From the NCBI GenBank assembly GCA_013824215.1, contig PNNM01000025.1, positions 1 through 13,590 of the forward strand: DNA of 13,590 nucleotides, written 5' to 3'. This document shows, piece after piece, positions 1-5,790 of this stretch. Position 1 is the first letter of the stretch. Every line of letters begins with the position of its first letter. Under the pieces are notes generated by a model, which saw only the letters and a list, made by a program, of their open reading frames with translations, had not been told where the DNA came from and searched no databases. This DNA comes from Coriobacteriaceae bacterium (lineage in GTDB: Bacteria; Actinomycetota; Coriobacteriia; Anaerosomatales; D1FN1-002). A program made the position numbers and the translations under genes.

Positions 1-522
1 GCCGTTGCCCAGTCCTCGCTGCGTGATGAGTTCGCCCATCCACATGATGAGCGAGGTACCCGCAATCAGCGAGATCACGATGATCACGTTCGTCAGGAGA
101 TCGAACGTCGTGCCCATCGTGCTCCGGAAGACGGTGAGCAGGCCGAGGGCTTGCAAAAGCGCGATGACCAGCGTTAGATAGCGCGTGGTCTGAATCATCT
201 TGCGCTGCCCGGTCTCGCCTTCCTTCTGCCACCGCTCGAGCGTCGGGATGACACCCTGCAGCAGCTGCATGATGATCGAGCTCGTGATGTAGGGCATGAT
301 GCCCAGCGAGAACAGCGCGAACTTCTCGAGCGCGCCTCCCGCGAACAGGTTGAGCAGCCCGAGCGCGGCCGTCTGGGAGACGAGTTGCTGGATCTTCTCC
401 GGATCGACCCCCGGCACGGGGATCTGCGCGCCGACCCGGTAGACGCCGATCATCGCGAGGGTGAAGAGAATCTTCTTCCGCAGGTCCGGGATCTTGAACG
501 CGTTGACCAGCGCTGAGATCAC
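1..522 (-). CDS. secY: Protein translocase subunit SecY, 5' part (cut by window edge)
   Basis: SecY is the pore-forming subunit of the SecYEG channel in the cytoplasmic membrane, which passes unfolded proteins outward or lets membrane proteins into the bilayer. The 174 residues present cover the N-terminus and about the first four membrane segments, roughly residues 18-34, 68-91, 115-131 and 143-163. The stretch at about 55-66 is where the plug helix lies in the family, and the charged loop at about 95-114 with GETGQRK is a typical cytoplasmic loop. The visible part ends in the family signature GLGNG. The GTG start is chosen because the reading begins MISALVNAFKIPDLRKK, as SecY proteins do, and because it overlaps the rplO stop in GTGA, suggesting translational coupling. 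GGAAGG lies 10 nt upstream. The gene continues beyond position 1. It is the usual neighbour of L15 in the spc cluster. Confidence 0.97.
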   Translation of the reverse strand, partial: MISALVNAFKIPDLRKKILFTLAMIGVYRVGAQIPVPGVDPEKIQQLVSQTAALGLLNLFAGGALEKFALFSLGIMPYITSSIIMQLLQGVIPTLERWQKEGETGQRKMIQTTRYLTLVIALLQALGLLTVFRSTMGTTFDLLTNVIIVISLIAGTSLIMWMGELITQRGLGNG

Positions 523-965
523 AGCGTCTCGACCTTCCCTCCGGCAGCCTCGATCTTGGCCTTCGCGGGCGCGGACACCTTGTCGACCTTCACGGTGAAC
601 GCCTTGGTCAGCTCGCCGTCGCCCAGCACCTTGACGGGGGCGGTCTTGCTCTTGATGACGCCCTTGGCGAACAGCGCGTCGATGTCGACGGTCGCGCCGG
701 CGTCGAACAGTCCCTCGAGACGGCCGACGTTGACGACCGCGTACTCCGTGCGGAAGGGGTTCTTGAAACCGGGCAGCTTCGGAAGGCGCATCGCCAAGGG
801 GTTCTGGCCGCCCTCGAAGCCGGGACCCTTGCCGCCGCCGGCACGGGATCCCTGGCCCTTGTCGCCGCGGCCGCTCCGGCCGCCGTGGCCGGAGCCGTGA
901 CCGCGGCCGACGCGCTTGCGCGGCTGGCGGGAACCGGGTGCCGGGAACAGGTCGCTGATCTGCAT
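519..965 (-). CDS. rplO: 50S ribosomal protein L15
   Basis: L15 is a late-assembling large-subunit protein that binds 23S rRNA. The 148 residues match the usual length of about 145-150. The N-terminal third is the typical flexible Gly/Arg/Lys-rich extension that threads into rRNA (KRVGRGHGSGHGGRSGRGDKG, then GGGKGPGFEGGQNPL). A compact C-terminal domain follows, with RLPKLPGF and EYAVVNVGRLE, ending in an alpha/beta fold rich in Lys and Ala. The ATG start gives the familiar opening MQISDLFPAPG. A GGAG lies 14 nt upstream, which is rather far, so initiation may be weak or affected by the structured spacer in front of it. The stop codon is shared with the start of secY. Confidence 0.98.
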   Translation of the reverse strand: MQISDLFPAPGSRQPRKRVGRGHGSGHGGRSGRGDKGQGSRAGGGKGPGFEGGQNPLAMRLPKLPGFKNPFRTEYAVVNVGRLEGLFDAGATVDIDALFAKGVIKSKTAPVKVLGDGELTKAFTVKVDKVSAPAKAKIEAAGGKVETL

Positions 966-1067
966 CTTGTGTCTCGCGTCTCCTCACATCGCCCCGCGAC
1001 GGCCCGAAACCACCGCGGTGCCGGCTGCTCGCCGCCGGCGGACTTCTCTTCGCGCGCCTCGGCGGGC
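966..1067 (-). other. 102-bp structured spacer between rpmD and rplO
   Basis: This spacer holds no plausible gene. On the transcribed strand it contains GCCGGC-8 nt-GCCGGC (1020-1039), able to form a 6-bp stem, immediately followed by the 10-bp palindrome CACCGCGGTG (1011-1020). There is no U-run after either, so it is not a standard intrinsic terminator. It is long for this operon, where neighbours are usually under 50 bp apart. A role in RNA stability or in control of L15/SecY translation is possible, but that is inference. Confidence 0.5.
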
Positions 1068-1250
1068 CTAGAGGCCCTCGACCTTCACGAGATGGCGCAC
1101 CTTCGTGATCATGCCGCGAACGGCCGGGTTGTCCGGCTTCTCCACGGTGTGGTGCATGCGCTTGATCCCGAGCGCCCGGACGGTGTCCTTCTGGTCCTTC
1201 GGGCACCCGATGGCACTGCGCACCTGGGTGATCTTGAGCGTGGCCGCCAT
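1068..1250 (-). CDS. rpmD: 50S ribosomal protein L30
   Basis: L30 is a small large-subunit protein that contacts 23S rRNA. It is a single ferredoxin-like domain of 60 residues, the standard bacterial length. The opening KITQVRSAIGCPKDQKDTVRALGI and the HHTVEKPDNPAVRGMI segment are the family's characteristic blocks; the latter is the conserved loop before the last helix. The ATG start has a perfect AAGGAGG 8 nt upstream, and that ribosome-binding site is made by the last codons of rpsE (LEKEE-stop), only 3 bp away. Strong coupling to S5 translation is therefore likely. Confidence 0.98.
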   Translation of the reverse strand: MAATLKITQVRSAIGCPKDQKDTVRALGIKRMHHTVEKPDNPAVRGMITKVRHLVKVEGL

Positions 1251-1253
1251 GGC

Positions 1254-1772
1254 CTACTCCTCCTTTTCCAGGCCGTACACCTCGGCGACGGTCTTGCCGC
1301 GCTTCCGGGCGACGTCCGCCGGGCTCTGGAGGTTCTGCAGGCCCTGAGCCGCCGCCTTTATCATGTTGAGCGCGTTGTCCGAGCCGAGCGACTTGCTGAG
1401 CACGTCTGTGATCCCGGCAAGCTCCATGAGCGCGCGCACCGGCCCGCCCGCGATGACGCCGGTACCGGGGGAGGCGGGCTTGAGCATGACCCTGCCGGCG
1501 CCGAACCGGCCGGTGATGGCGTGCGGGATCGTCTTGTGCTTGGTCAGCGGGATCGAGAACATGTTCTTCTTCGCGTCCTCGACGCCCTTCTTGATGGCGA
1601 TCGGCACCTCGGCCGACTTGCCCATGCCCACACCCACGCGGCCCGCGCCGTCACCGACGACGACGAGAGCGGTCAGCGAGAACCTGCGCCCGCCCTTGAC
1701 CACCTTGGAGACGCGGTTGATGTAGACGACCTTCTCCTGCAGCTCCGAGACGGGAGCGAACTGTCGCGCCAT
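1254..1772 (-). CDS. rpsE: 30S ribosomal protein S5
   Basis: S5 is a small-subunit protein near the decoding centre and the mRNA entry channel; family members affect translational accuracy and spectinomycin binding. The 172 residues contain the double-stranded-RNA-binding-like N-terminal domain (GGRRFSLTALVVVGDGAGRVG, about residues 27-48), then GVGMGKSAEVPIAIKKG. The C-terminal domain has the GTGVIAGGPVRA and LGSDNALNMIKA motifs. The ATG at 1772 is chosen over longer in-frame possibilities because it yields the family N-terminus and sits 9 nt after GGAGG, which overlaps the rplR stop. The upstream in-frame extension runs through rplR in another frame and has no family similarity. Confidence 0.98.
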   Translation of the reverse strand: MARQFAPVSELQEKVVYINRVSKVVKGGRRFSLTALVVVGDGAGRVGVGMGKSAEVPIAIKKGVEDAKKNMFSIPLTKHKTIPHAITGRFGAGRVMLKPASPGTGVIAGGPVRALMELAGITDVLSKSLGSDNALNMIKAAAQGLQNLQSPADVARKRGKTVAEVYGLEKEE

Positions 1773-1785
1773 CCTCTTCGTCCTC

Positions 1786-2154
1786 CTAGAACTTGAGCCC
1801 GGCGGAGCGGGCACCGTCGGCCAGGGCCTTGACGCGGCCGTGGTAGAGCCGGCCACCGCGGTCGAACACGACCTCGCCGATCCCCGCGTCGAGCGCCCTC
1901 TTGGCGACCGCCGCACCGACGGCCTTGGCGGCCTCGATGTCGGCGCCGTTCTTGAGCGAGCCCTTGAGATCGGTGTCGACACTCGACGCCGAGGCCAGCG
2001 TGGTGCGGGTGATGTCGTCGATGAGCTGCGCGTAGATGTGGCTCGCGGTGCGGGTCACGCACAGGCGCGGTCGCGCCGCCGTGCCCGAGACCTTTCCGCG
2101 CACCCTGCGGTGCCTGCGGGCGAGACCCTCCGCCTTCACCTTCAGCCTGTCCAT
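1786..2154 (-). CDS. rplR: 50S ribosomal protein L18
   Basis: L18 binds 5S rRNA and helps seat it on the large subunit together with L5. Length is 122 residues, normal for bacteria. A basic, probably disordered N-terminus (KAEGLARRHRRVRGKVSGTA) leads into the RNA-binding alpha/beta domain with RPRLCVTRTASHIYAQLIDD. The C-terminal family signature is VVFDRGGRLYHGRVKALADGAR followed by GLKF. The ATG start has only a loose GAGG about 13 nt upstream, so this gene may rely on ribosomes arriving from rplF, 21 bp before it. Confidence 0.98.
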   Translation of the reverse strand: MDRLKVKAEGLARRHRRVRGKVSGTAARPRLCVTRTASHIYAQLIDDITRTTLASASSVDTDLKGSLKNGADIEAAKAVGAAVAKRALDAGIGEVVFDRGGRLYHGRVKALADGARSAGLKF

Positions 2155-2175
2155 GGTCTTCGCTTAACCTCTCTG

Positions 2176-2712
2176 CTACTTGGCGGTCTTGCCGAGCTTG
2201 CGGCGGACGTACTCGCCCGCGTAGCGGACGCCCTTGCCCTTGTACGGCTCGGGCGGCCGCACCTTGCGTATCTCTGCGGCGATCTGGCCGACGCGCTGCT
2301 TGTCGATACCGCGCACCACCACGCGCGTGGGCGCCGGCACCTCGAAGCTGATGTTCGGCTCCGCTTTCACCAGCACCGGGTGGCTGAAACCGAGCTGCAT
2401 CTCGAGGTCGGAGCCCTTCATGGCGGCGCGATAGCCTACGCCGACGATCTCGAGGTTGCGCTCGAAGCCCGCCGAGACGCCCGTCACCATGTTGGAGACG
2501 AGCGATCGGGTCAGTCCGTGCAGCGCCCTGTGCTGACGCGAGTCACTCGGACGGCTGACCGTGACGATGCCCTCGGCCAGCTCGATCCGCATGTCCTCGT
2601 TGAAGCTCTGGCTCAAGGTGCCCTTCGGGCCCGTGACCGTGACGGCCGGCCCGTCGATCGTGACCTCCACCCCGGACGGGACCGGGATGGGCTGTTTGCC
2701 GATTCGCGACAT
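2176..2712 (-). CDS. rplF: 50S ribosomal protein L6
   Basis: L6 sits near the factor-binding site of the large subunit by the sarcin-ricin loop and the L7/L12 stalk base. The 178-residue length is standard. Two tandem copies of the L6 fold are visible: the first opens with MSRIGKQPIPVPSGVEVTI and contains VTVTGPKGTL, and the second begins around residue 82 with GVSAGFERNLEIVGVGYRA. The C-terminal signature is PEPYKGKGVRYAGE followed by RRKLGKTAK. ATG start with GAGGA-type ribosome-binding sequence just upstream; 30 bp after the rpsH stop. Confidence 0.98.
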   Translation of the reverse strand: MSRIGKQPIPVPSGVEVTIDGPAVTVTGPKGTLSQSFNEDMRIELAEGIVTVSRPSDSRQHRALHGLTRSLVSNMVTGVSAGFERNLEIVGVGYRAAMKGSDLEMQLGFSHPVLVKAEPNISFEVPAPTRVVVRGIDKQRVGQIAAEIRKVRPPEPYKGKGVRYAGEYVRRKLGKTAK

Positions 2713-2742
2713 GGTTCCTCAGCCTCTCCTCTCGTCCCGCTT

Positions 2743-3141
2743 CTACCAGATGAAGGCGATGACCTCGCCGCCGACGCCCGTCTTGCGCGCCTCGCGGTCG
2801 GCCATCACGCCTGTCGATGTCGACATGACCGCGCAGCCCAGGCCGCCGAGGACGCGAGGGACCTCGTCCTTCTTGGCGTAGACGCGCAGGCCGGGCTTGC
2901 TGATGCGGCGGATGCCGGTGATGGTCCGCTGCTTCTTCGGCCCGTACTTCAAGGTGATCTCGAGCGTCGCCTGGGGCTCGTCCGGGGTCACCACGAACTC
3001 CTCGATATAGCCCTCCTCCTTCATGATGCGGGCGATCTCCACCAGCTTCTTGGAGGAAGGCATCGCCACAGACTTGTGGAACGCGGCGTTCGCGTTGCGC
3101 ACACGGGTCAGCATGTCGGCGATGGGGTCTGTCATGCTCAT
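2743..3141 (-). CDS. rpsH: 30S ribosomal protein S8
   Basis: S8 is an early-binding small-subunit protein that organises the central domain of 16S rRNA. In Escherichia coli it also represses the spc operon by binding mRNA at rplE; whether this happens here is unknown. The protein has 132 residues with the usual opening TDPIADMLTRVRNAN. The C-terminal S8 signature runs from CAVMSTSTGVMADREARKTG to GGEVIAFIW. Two in-frame ATGs lie six bases apart (3141 and 3135). The first is preferred because GGA is 10 nt away rather than 16. The gene follows a 106-bp spacer, unusually large within spc. Confidence 0.97.
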   Translation of the reverse strand: MSMTDPIADMLTRVRNANAAFHKSVAMPSSKKLVEIARIMKEEGYIEEFVVTPDEPQATLEITLKYGPKKQRTITGIRRISKPGLRVYAKKDEVPRVLGGLGCAVMSTSTGVMADREARKTGVGGEVIAFIW

Positions 3142-3247
3142 TGCTCGTTTTTCCTTTCGCTATGGTTCCTCGATGCCCCGCCCGGCGGTTCGATGCGGCC
3201 CGTGGCCGCGCCGCCTGCCGGAGGGACCCCGGTGCCGAAGGCGGAGC
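3142..3247 (-). other. 106-bp structured spacer between rpsN and rpsH
   Basis: No coding sequence is supported here. The transcribed strand contains a perfect 6-bp stem GCGGCC/GGCCGC with a 3-nt loop at 3195-3209, surrounded by further GC-rich inverted repeats. Near rpsH it changes to an A-rich stretch with AAAGGA serving as the ribosome-binding region. rpsN and rpsH are commonly almost adjacent in other bacteria, so the gap is notable. A regulatory or RNA-processing role is inference only. Confidence 0.45.
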
Positions 3248-3433
3248 CTACCAGCTCGCCTTCTTGATCCCGGGAAGCTCGCCACGGCTCGCCAGTTCGC
3301 GGACGCAGATGCGACACAGGCCGAACTGCCTGTAGAACGCGCGCGGTCGTCCGCAGCGGACGCACCTGTTGACGGCGCGGACCGAGAACTTGGCCTTGCG
3401 CCTCGTCTTGGCGATCATCGACTTCTTGGCCAC
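3248..3433 (-). CDS. rpsN: 30S ribosomal protein S14, zinc-binding type
   Basis: S14 is a late-assembling head protein of the small subunit, next to S3 and S10. This is the short zinc form (type Z): 61 residues with four cysteines at 24, 27, 40 and 43 in CVRC and CRIC arrangement, which together bind one zinc ion. The opening MAKKSMIAKTRRKAKFSVR and the C-terminal LPGIKKASW are family hallmarks. The start is GTG at 3433, supported by GGAGG 6 nt upstream and by the conserved N-terminus; no ATG fits. Bacteria with this form often carry a second, cysteine-free S14 for zinc shortage; none is in this window. Confidence 0.98.
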   Translation of the reverse strand: MAKKSMIAKTRRKAKFSVRAVNRCVRCGRPRAFYRQFGLCRICVRELASRGELPGIKKASW

Positions 3434-3479
3434 GTGCTACCTCCTCACCGCAGCGCCACTCGCGGGCGCGACATGCGGT

Positions 3480-4022
3480 CTATCGCTTGAAGGGGAACTC
3501 CAGTGCGTCGAGCAGCGCACGAGCGTGCTCGTCGGTCTTCGCGTCGGTCACGATGGTGATGTCCATACCGCGGACGCGGTCCACCTTGTCGTAGTCGACC
3601 TCGGGGAAGATCAGCTGCTCGGTCACGCCGAGCGAGTAGTTTCCGCGCCCGTCGAACGAGTCCGTCTCGAGCCCGCGGAAGTCACGGATGCGCGGCAGTG
3701 CAGCCGACAGCACGCGATCCAGGAACTCCCACATCCGGTCGCCCCGCAGGGTGACCTTGGCGCCGATCGGCATGCCTTGGCGGATCTTGAAACCCGCGAT
3801 GGACTTCTTGGCGCGCGTGATCATCGGCTGCTGACCCGTGATGGTACGCAGGTCCTCGACCGCTCCCTCGAGCAGCTTCGGCTCCTGAGCGGCCGCGCCC
3901 ACGCCCATGTTGACGACGATCTTCGTCGGCTTGGGCACCTGGTTGACGTTGGCCAGTCCGAGCTCGCTGGCGAGCTTCGGCACCACCTGTGTCCTGTACT
4001 TTTCCTTCAGTCGCGGGGTCAC
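3480..4022 (-). CDS. rplE: 50S ribosomal protein L5
   Basis: L5 binds 5S rRNA and forms an intersubunit bridge in the central protuberance; it also lies close to the P-site tRNA. The 180 residues match the family length. Recognisable blocks are VPKPTKIVVNMGVGAA near residue 30, then the ITGQQPMITRAKKSIAGFKI segment. RDFRGLETDSFDGRGNYSLG and the C-terminal PEVDYDKVDRVRGMDI follow. The start is GTG at 4022, with GGAGGT 5 nt upstream; no in-frame ATG gives the expected N-terminus. The preceding 75-bp spacer carries a strong hairpin, the same relative position as the S8 repressor site in the E. coli spc operon. Confidence 0.98.
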   Translation of the reverse strand: MTPRLKEKYRTQVVPKLASELGLANVNQVPKPTKIVVNMGVGAAAQEPKLLEGAVEDLRTITGQQPMITRAKKSIAGFKIRQGMPIGAKVTLRGDRMWEFLDRVLSAALPRIRDFRGLETDSFDGRGNYSLGVTEQLIFPEVDYDKVDRVRGMDITIVTDAKTDEHARALLDALEFPFKR

Positions 4023-4043
4023 CGCATACCTCCATCGATAGTC

Positions 4044-4068
4044 CGCGTCGGATTCCCGACCCGACGCG
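4044..4068 (-). promoter_or_regulatory. Hairpin upstream of rplE, possible translational control site
   Basis: A perfect 8-bp stem (CGCGTCGG paired with CCGACGCG) encloses a 9-nt loop in the 75-bp rplX-rplE spacer. It ends about 16 nt before the GGAGGT ribosome-binding site of rplE. There is no U-run, so it is not a typical terminator. E. coli S8 acts on mRNA at the rplE start, but I do not see the S8-binding core here, so any such role is inference. Confidence 0.4.
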
Positions 4069-4097
4069 CCGTCCGGCTCTTCAGGCGTCCGGCTCGA

Positions 4098-4421
4098 CTA
4101 CTTCTCGATCTGACGGCCGCACTTCTTGCAGACGCGCACTCGCACGCCGTCCTCGCGCTGGCGGCCGATACGCGTCGGCTGCGAGCAGTTCGGACACACG
4201 AGCATGACGTTGGAGACGTGGATCGTCCCCTCCCGCTCGATGATGCCGCCCTGTGGGCTCTTCTGGCTCGGACGGGTCGCCTTCTTGATCATCGCGACAC
4301 GCTCGACCGTCACGCGCCGCTTCTCGGGGTGGACCCGCAGCACCTTGCCTTCCTTGCCGGCGTCCTTGCCCGAGATGACCTTGACCTTGTCGCCCTTGCG
4401 GATGGATAGCGAACTCGACAT
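4098..4421 (-). CDS. rplX: 50S ribosomal protein L24 with zinc-ribbon-like cysteines
   Basis: L24 is one of two proteins that initiate large-subunit assembly, binding the 5' part of 23S rRNA. The 107 residues begin with the KOW motif (IRKGDKVKVISGKDAGKEGKV, about residues 7-27). The middle KSPQGGIIEREGTIHVSNV is the usual L24 core. The C-terminal part carries C76-P-N-C79 and C98-K-K-C101, a four-cysteine arrangement suited to binding zinc. This is the cysteine-containing version found in a number of bacteria but absent from E. coli. The ATG start has AGGAG overlapping the stop of rplN, 16 bp away. Confidence 0.98.
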   Translation of the reverse strand: MSSSLSIRKGDKVKVISGKDAGKEGKVLRVHPEKRRVTVERVAMIKKATRPSQKSPQGGIIEREGTIHVSNVMLVCPNCSQPTRIGRQREDGVRVRVCKKCGRQIEK

Positions 4422-4437
4422 GTTGCTCTCACGCCTC

Positions 4438-4806
4438 CTAGATGACCTCGGGCGCGAGCGACACGATCTTCATGTAGCGACGGTCGCGCAGCTCGCGCGC
4501 GACCGGCCCGAAGATGCGGGTGCCGCGGGGATTGCCCTGGTTGTCGATGATGACGGCGGCGTTGTCGTCGAACTTGATGTAGGAGCCGTCCGCGCGACGG
4601 ACCTCCTTCTTCGTCCGAACGACGACCGCGCGCACGATGTCGCTCTTCTTCACGTTGCCGTTCGGGGTGGCCTCCTTGACCGTGCATACGATCACGTCAC
4701 CGACTCGCGCGTAGCGACGCCGCGTGCCGCCGAGCACCTTGATGCACAGCACCTGGCGTGCTCCCGAGTTGTCGGCCACCTTCAGCCGTGTCTCTGCCTG
4801 GATCAT
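4438..4806 (-). CDS. rplN: 50S ribosomal protein L14
   Basis: L14 lies on the intersubunit face of the large subunit, touching 16S rRNA, and is the docking surface for the silencing factor RsfS in many bacteria. The 122-residue length is exactly standard. The beta-barrel core starts MIQAETRLKVADNSGARQV. It continues through GDVIVCTVKEATPNGNVKKSD and FDDNAAVIIDNQGNPRGTR, and ends RELRDRRYMKIVSLAPEVI, all strongly conserved. ATG start with GGAGG 8 nt upstream. In the classical layout this is the first gene of the spc operon; here it follows rpsQ by 46 bp with no promoter I can recognise. Confidence 0.98.
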   Translation of the reverse strand: MIQAETRLKVADNSGARQVLCIKVLGGTRRRYARVGDVIVCTVKEATPNGNVKKSDIVRAVVVRTKKEVRRADGSYIKFDDNAAVIIDNQGNPRGTRIFGPVARELRDRRYMKIVSLAPEVI

Positions 4807-4852
4807 CCGTCAATCCTCCGTGGTTCCCTGATCAGTGCCCGGAAGCGAAGGC

Positions 4853-5113
4853 CTACTTGGCCTTCTCCACGATCTCGACGAGGCGCCAGCGCTTCAACTT
4901 GGACAGCGGGCGGGTCTCCATGATGAGAACCGTGTCGCCGACCGAGCAGGCGTTCTCCTCGTCGTGAGCGTGGAACTTGGTGCTGCGAGTCATCATCTTG
5001 CCGTACCGCGGGTGCGCCTTGCGCTCACGTACCTCGACGACGCAGGTCTTGTCGGCCGCGGTGGAGACCACCACGCCTTGGCGGCCCTTGCGGCGGTTGC
5101 GCTCCTCAGACAT
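4853..5113 (-). CDS. rpsQ: 30S ribosomal protein S17
   Basis: S17 is an early-binding small-subunit protein with an OB fold that contacts 16S rRNA. With the chosen ATG at 5113 it has 86 residues, the usual size. Motifs include RKGRQGVVVSTAADKTCVVEV and HPRYGKMMTRSTKFHAHDE, then the C-terminal signature GDTVLIMETRPLSKLKRWRLVE. The start at 5113 is preferred because a perfect AAGGAGG lies 11 nt upstream. A longer version starting at ATG 5146 would add 11 residues (MARPKKEEAET) and share a base with the rpmC stop (TGATG). That alternative would be translationally coupled and cannot be excluded. Confidence 0.95.
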   Translation of the reverse strand: MSEERNRRKGRQGVVVSTAADKTCVVEVRERKAHPRYGKMMTRSTKFHAHDEENACSVGDTVLIMETRPLSKLKRWRLVEIVEKAK

Positions 5114-5124
5114 CGTCTCTGCTT

Positions 5125-5131
5125 CCTCCTT
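5125..5131 (-). promoter_or_regulatory. Shine-Dalgarno AAGGAGG deciding the rpsQ start
   Basis: A full anti-16S match AAGGAGG lies 11 nt before the ATG at 5113 and inside the longer alternative reading of S17. Its presence argues that ribosomes load here rather than only at the ATG at 5146. Confidence 0.7.
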
Positions 5132-5145
5132 CTTGGGCCGCGCCA

Positions 5146-5358
5146 TCACGACGCCGCCTCACGCGCAGCGTCGATCTCGCGCGCGCGGATCTCGGTGTGC
5201 AGGCGCGCGATGTCCTTCTTGACCGCTCCGATGCGGGCGGGGTTGTCGAGCTGACCGGTGGCCAGCTGGAATCTCAGGTTGAACAGCTCCGCGCGGGTGT
5301 CCTTGAGCTTCTGCTCCAGGTCGCTCGTCTCGAAGTCCTTGATCTCTGTGGGCTTCAT
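5146..5358 (-). CDS. rpmC: 50S ribosomal protein L29
   Basis: L29 is a small two-helix protein at the polypeptide exit of the large subunit, beside L23, and contributes to the platform where trigger factor and SRP dock. The 70 residues are predicted to form a coiled antiparallel hairpin. The family motif ELFNLRFQLATGQLDNPARIG lies at residues about 25-45, followed by KKDIARLHTEIRARE. ATG start 6 bp after the rplP stop; the ribosome-binding site is weak, so coupling to L16 translation is likely. The stop lies within a TGATG overlapping the alternative rpsQ start. Confidence 0.97.
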   Translation of the reverse strand: MKPTEIKDFETSDLEQKLKDTRAELFNLRFQLATGQLDNPARIGAVKKDIARLHTEIRAREIDAAREAAS

Positions 5359-5364
5359 GTCTTC

Positions 5365-5787
5365 TCACTCACCGCCGCTCTCGGCACGGGTCACGAACTT
5401 CGTCTTGATGGGGAGCTTGTGCGCCGCCAGGCGGATCGCCTCGCGCGCGACCTCCTCAGTGACGCCGGCCACCTCGAACATCACGCGGCCCGGCTTGATC
5501 ACGGCGACCCACTTCTCGGGGTTGCCCTTGCCGGAACCCATGCGCGTCTCGGCCGGCTTCTGGGTGACCGGCTTGTCGGGGAAGATGTTGATCCAGACCT
5601 TGCCGCCACGCTTCATGTAGCGGGTCATCGCGACACGGGCGGCCTCGATCTGCCGGTTGGTGATCCAGCCGGCCTCGAGGGCGCGCAGTCCGTAGTCGCC
5701 GAAGTGGACACCGGTCCCGCCCTTGGCCGGGCCCTTCATGGACCCGCGCTGCACCTTGCGGTGCTTGACGCGCTTCGGGAGCAGCAT
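5365..5787 (-). CDS. rplP: 50S ribosomal protein L16
   Basis: L16 lies by the A site and the peptidyl-transferase centre and helps position aminoacyl-tRNA. It has 140 residues, close to the usual 136-145. Conserved blocks are MLLPKRVKHRKVQRGSMKG, GLRALEAGWITNRQIEAAR, GKVWINIFPDKPVTQKPAET and RMGSGKGNPEKWVAVIKPG. The Arg in PAETRMGSGKG corresponds to the arginine hydroxylated in E. coli L16; whether it is modified here is unknown. The ATG lies 3 bp after the rpsC stop, with GGAGGGGA just upstream inside rpsC. Confidence 0.98.
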   Translation of the reverse strand: MLLPKRVKHRKVQRGSMKGPAKGGTGVHFGDYGLRALEAGWITNRQIEAARVAMTRYMKRGGKVWINIFPDKPVTQKPAETRMGSGKGNPEKWVAVIKPGRVMFEVAGVTEEVAREAIRLAAHKLPIKTKFVTRAESGGE

Positions 5788-5790
5788 CTC

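Noticed and set aside
1840..3267. A 475-codon plus-strand open frame across rplR, rplF and rpsH
   Set aside because: Antisense to well-supported ribosomal protein genes, low-complexity composition and no ribosome-binding site that decides a start; a compositional shadow.
5114..5146. Longer S17 from ATG 5146 (TGATG overlap with rpmC)
   Set aside because: Possible, but AAGGAGG lies downstream of it and fits the ATG at 5113, which also gives the usual S17 length.
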